DNA of 9,534 bases. Origin: Elstera litoralis. Its GTDB lineage: Bacteria > Pseudomonadota > Alphaproteobacteria > Elsterales > Elsteraceae. The stretch covers positions 1 to 9,534 of the forward strand of contig NZ_LAJY01000023.1 in the NCBI RefSeq assembly GCF_000963705.1, read 5' to 3'. The notes beneath the pieces were generated by a model, which worked only from the letters and a program-made list of their open reading frames with translations, ran no database searches and was not told the DNA's origin. This document shows positions 7,921 to 9,534 of this stretch, in pieces (within the stretch, counting starts at the first letter, position 1; every line of letters begins with the position of its first letter). A program made the position numbers and the translations under genes.

Positions 7921-8878
7921 GCGTCCCGCCGCTGTTGGTCTCGATCCTCGGCGCGGGCGTGATGGGCGGTAACCACGCCCGAACGCTGGCCGCGCTGCCG
8001 GGGGCGAAACTGCACCGAATTTTCGATTCGCACGCCGACCGCGCCGCTGCTCTCGCCGCGCAAACAGGTGGGGAGCGACCGCCGCTCTCGATACCGCTCT
8101 CGCCGGGGCGGATGCCGTGGTGATCGCCGCGAGTTCCGCCGCCCATGCGGGGCTCGCCCAGGCGGTGATTGCAGCAGGCAAGCCGCTTCTCATCGAAAAA
8201 CCCTTCGCCGTGACCCTGACCGAAGCCGAAGCCGTTATTTCCGCTGCCGAGCGCGCCGGGGTTCCGGTCGCAACGGGCCACGTCGAGCGTTTTAACCCGG
8301 CCTTCGTTGCGGCGCAGAAGCTGCTGCACGGGCGTCGCATCCTCGCCATCGACGGGCGGCGGCTGAACGTCGGCTCCAACCGGATTCTCGATACCGATGT
8401 GGTCATCGATCTGATGATCCATGATATCGACGCGGCGGTCGCCCTGATGGGCGGCGTGCCCGAGGGGCTGATGGCGCAGGGTTTCGCGCTGGCCGAAGGC
8501 GTGGCCAAGCGCGATCATGTGCTGGCGGCCTGGACCCAACGCACGCCTACCCCCATTCGCGTTTCGATGCAGGGCAGCCGCATCGTTCCCGACCGGGTCC
8601 GCGAAACCCGCGTGCTGACGGAGGAGGGGATGGTCGTCATCGATTTTCTCAACCGCAGGGTACAGGCTAGCGAATGCCTGCTTCCCGATGGCCAAAGCGA
8701 GGGCCGCAGCCTTGTGCCCGTCGCCGTCCAACCGCAGGAATCGCTCGCCGCCGAACTCACGCAGTTCCTGGACGGGGTTCGGGCGGGCAGGCCGGAGGCG
8801 GTCGGCGTGACCGTGCAGGCGGCCTTGCCCGTGCTCAACCTTGTCTGGGCCATTCAAGATCAGCTTTACGGGGCCTAA
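7917..8878 (+). pseudogene. Gfo/Idh/MocA dehydrogenase, GnnA-like (UDP-GlcNAc 3-dehydrogenase), one-base frameshift
   Basis: An NAD(P)-dependent sugar dehydrogenase, restored length about 320 residues. The Rossmann motif GAGVMGGNHAR (GxGxxG at 12-17) is followed by AVVIAASSAAHAG, the catalytic-type LIEKPFAV (Lys near residue 95), GHVERFNPAF and DLMIHDIDAAV. The last two are features I associate with UDP-N-acetylglucosamine 3-dehydrogenases (GnnA) rather than WbpB. It overlaps the aminotransferase stop in an ATGA, so the two are coupled: oxidation at C3, then transamination, would yield UDP-GlcNAc3N for lipid A. The frame breaks in a GGGG run at 8070-8073 (about residue 52); adding one base restores an uninterrupted protein, whereas the printed frame stops at 8123. 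The remaining 250 residues show no decay, which points to a homopolymer error or recent mutation. Confidence 0.87.
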
Positions 8879-9220
8879 ATGACCGAAACCATTACCTATG
8901 CCGATTTCGAGCGCGTCGATATCCGCGTCGGCACCATTATCGAAGCTCTGCCGTTTCCCGAAGCGCGCAAGCCCGCCATTAAGCTGCGCGTGGATTTCGG
9001 CCCGGAGATCGGCGTGAAGAAATCCAGCGCGCAGATCACCGTGCATTATCAGCCGGAAACCCTGGTTGGGCGGCAGGTGGCGGCGGTGGTCAATTTCCCG
9101 CCGCGCCAGATCGGCAAATGGCTGTCCGAAGTCTTGGTGCTGGGCTTCCCCGATGCCAATGACGCTGTGGTTCTGGTCAGTCCGACGGTGCCGGTGCCCA
9201 ACGGTGGCAAGCTGTTCTAA
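8879..9220 (+). CDS. csaA: CsaA-like export chaperone, tRNA-binding OB fold
   Basis: A 113-residue protein (family about 110) of the EMAP-II/tRNA-binding OB-fold group. CsaA binds unfolded or preprotein chains and is linked to protein export; the fold is shared with methionyl-tRNA synthetase C-terminal domains. Diagnostic segments are DFERVDIRVGTIIEA (9-23), FPEARKPAIKLRVDFG, EIGVKKSSAQIT, LVGRQVAAVVNFPPRQIGKW, SEVLVLGF and the C-terminal VPVPNGGKLF. The ATG immediately follows the stop of the preceding dehydrogenase, so it is probably the third gene of that transcript. No functional tie to the sugar genes is evident. No terminator is visible between it and the rRNA promoter. Confidence 0.95.
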   Translation: MTETITYADFERVDIRVGTIIEALPFPEARKPAIKLRVDFGPEIGVKKSSAQITVHYQPETLVGRQVAAVVNFPPRQIGKWLSEVLVLGFPDANDAVVLVSPTVPVPNGGKLF

Positions 9221-9253
9221 AGGCGCATAACGGGTCTGCGGCGTCCTTACGAT

Positions 9254-9300
9254 GTTTTTTGTAAAAAGCTGTTGCCAGATTTTTGGAGCGGGGCTATAAC
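9254..9300 (+). promoter_or_regulatory. rRNA operon promoter with upstream element
   Basis: A -35 box TTGCCA (9272-9277) and a -10 box TATAAC (9295-9300) are separated by exactly 17 bases. Directly upstream is an A/T-rich tract (9255-9267, TTTTTTGTAAAAA) resembling an UP element. The bases after the -10 are GC-rich (GCGGCTCCCG), as in stringently controlled rRNA promoters. Transcription should begin near 9306-9308, about 207 bases before the 16S gene. The 293-base stretch from 9221 to 9513 contains no gene, only this promoter and the leader. Confidence 0.85.
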
Positions 9301-9361
9301 GCGGCTCCCGACGACGAGGCGCCGGCGACTAAGTCGCTGAAACGCTGAGGAAATCGGGGTT

Positions 9362-9395
9362 GGAGCTGAGAAGTTCCGGGGTTCTTTTGACATTG
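9362..9395 (+). promoter_or_regulatory. boxB/boxA-like antitermination site in the rRNA leader
   Basis: A 6-bp hairpin GGAGCT (9362-9367) with GAGA loop and AGTTCC (9372-9377; one G-U pair) is followed within a few bases by GGTTCTTTTGACATTG (9380-9395). The latter resembles boxA (TGCTCTTTGACA in related bacteria), with one additional T. The order hairpin then boxA matches rRNA nut-like sites bound by NusB/NusE that prevent premature termination. A further small hairpin, GCGAC-TAA-GTCGC, lies earlier in the leader at 9325-9337. Confidence 0.7.
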
Positions 9396-9482
9396 TAGGT
9401 TAATGGGGAAGGGTTTTGGAGTCGGCGGCCTGTTTGGTTGCTGGTTCTGAACCTTCTAGAGATAGAGAGTTTAGGATTAGTA

Positions 9483-9519
9483 AGGTTGCTGTCGGTGGGG
9501 ACATCGATAGCATCAACCT
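9483..9519 (+). other. Leader hairpin spanning the 16S rRNA 5' end
   Basis: AGGTT (9483-9487) pairs with AACCT (9515-9519), and GCTGTCG (9488-9494) pairs with CGATAGC (9505-9511, one G-U). The three-base bulge ATC (9512-9514) falls exactly where the mature 16S start is expected, and the loop is 9495-9504. This looks like a precursor-16S structure that positions the 5' end for processing. Pairing is seen in the sequence; function is inferred. Confidence 0.6.
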
Positions 9520-9534
9520 GAGAGTTTGATCCTG
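9514..9534 (+). rRNA. rrs: 16S rRNA, first ~21 bases (cut by window end)
   Basis: The window ends in AGAGTTTGATCCTG (9521-9534), the universally conserved 5' end of bacterial 16S rRNA (the 27F primer region). Aligning with the E. coli 5' end places mature nucleotide 1 near 9514. Only the beginning is present. The promoter and leader upstream on the same strand confirm that this is the start of an rRNA operon. Confidence 0.96.

Noticed and set aside
7373..8076. Programmed -1 frameshifting as an explanation for both breaks
   Set aside because: Neither site has a canonical X XXY YYZ slippery heptamer, and two neighbouring metabolic genes both needing recoding is unlikely; a missing base is simpler.
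7312..9046. Minus-strand open frames (398 and 382 codons) across the sugar genes
   Set aside because: Their length reflects GC-rich codon bias of the plus-strand genes. The plus-strand protein motifs are unambiguous even with the frameshifts.

Overview
The window looks like chromosome from an alphaproteobacterium, probably Rhodospirillales-like. This is inferred from the GC-rich third codon positions, a SUF operon carrying a SufU-type scaffold and SufT, an rRNA leader ending in the start of a bacterial 16S gene, and a pair of sugar-nucleotide genes resembling GnnB/GnnA. I cannot name the genus from sequence alone.

Layout. Positions 2-4929 hold the plus-strand SUF iron-sulfur assembly operon: the C-terminal half of sufB, then sufC, sufD, sufS, a SufU/IscU-like scaffold gene and sufT. 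From sufC onward the genes abut, overlap by 4 bases or are 7 bases apart, so they are almost certainly co-transcribed. SufS should take sulfur from cysteine, the SufU-like protein should accept or relay it, SufBCD should build the cluster using ATP bound by SufC, and SufT should assist maturation. Positions 4921-6606 hold two minus-strand genes: a 75-residue unknown protein whose end overlaps the sufT end by 9 bases, and a 457-residue polytopic membrane protein of unknown substrate. A divergent intergenic region of 181 bases (6607-6787) is rich in inverted repeats.

Positions 6788-9220 hold a tightly packed plus-strand cluster. It contains a DegT/DnrJ-family sugar aminotransferase, a Gfo/Idh/MocA-family sugar dehydrogenase and a CsaA-like tRNA-binding-fold chaperone. 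The first two best fit the GnnB/GnnA pair that makes UDP-GlcNAc3N, a precursor for lipid A with amide-linked acyl chains. As printed, both are broken by one missing base (near 7376-7378 and 8070-8075). Everything downstream of each break remains well-conserved coding sequence, so sequencing or assembly error, or very recent mutation, is more likely than decay.

Positions 9221-9534 hold an rRNA operon promoter (TTGCCA, 17-base spacer, TATAAC, with an AT-rich upstream element and GC-rich discriminator), a boxB/boxA-like antitermination leader, a processing-type hairpin, and about the first 21 bases of 16S rRNA.

I found no convincing new defence, mobile or signalling system. The points most worth checking are the paired frameshifts, the assignment of the sugar genes, the repeats upstream of them, and the two uncharacterised minus-strand genes.
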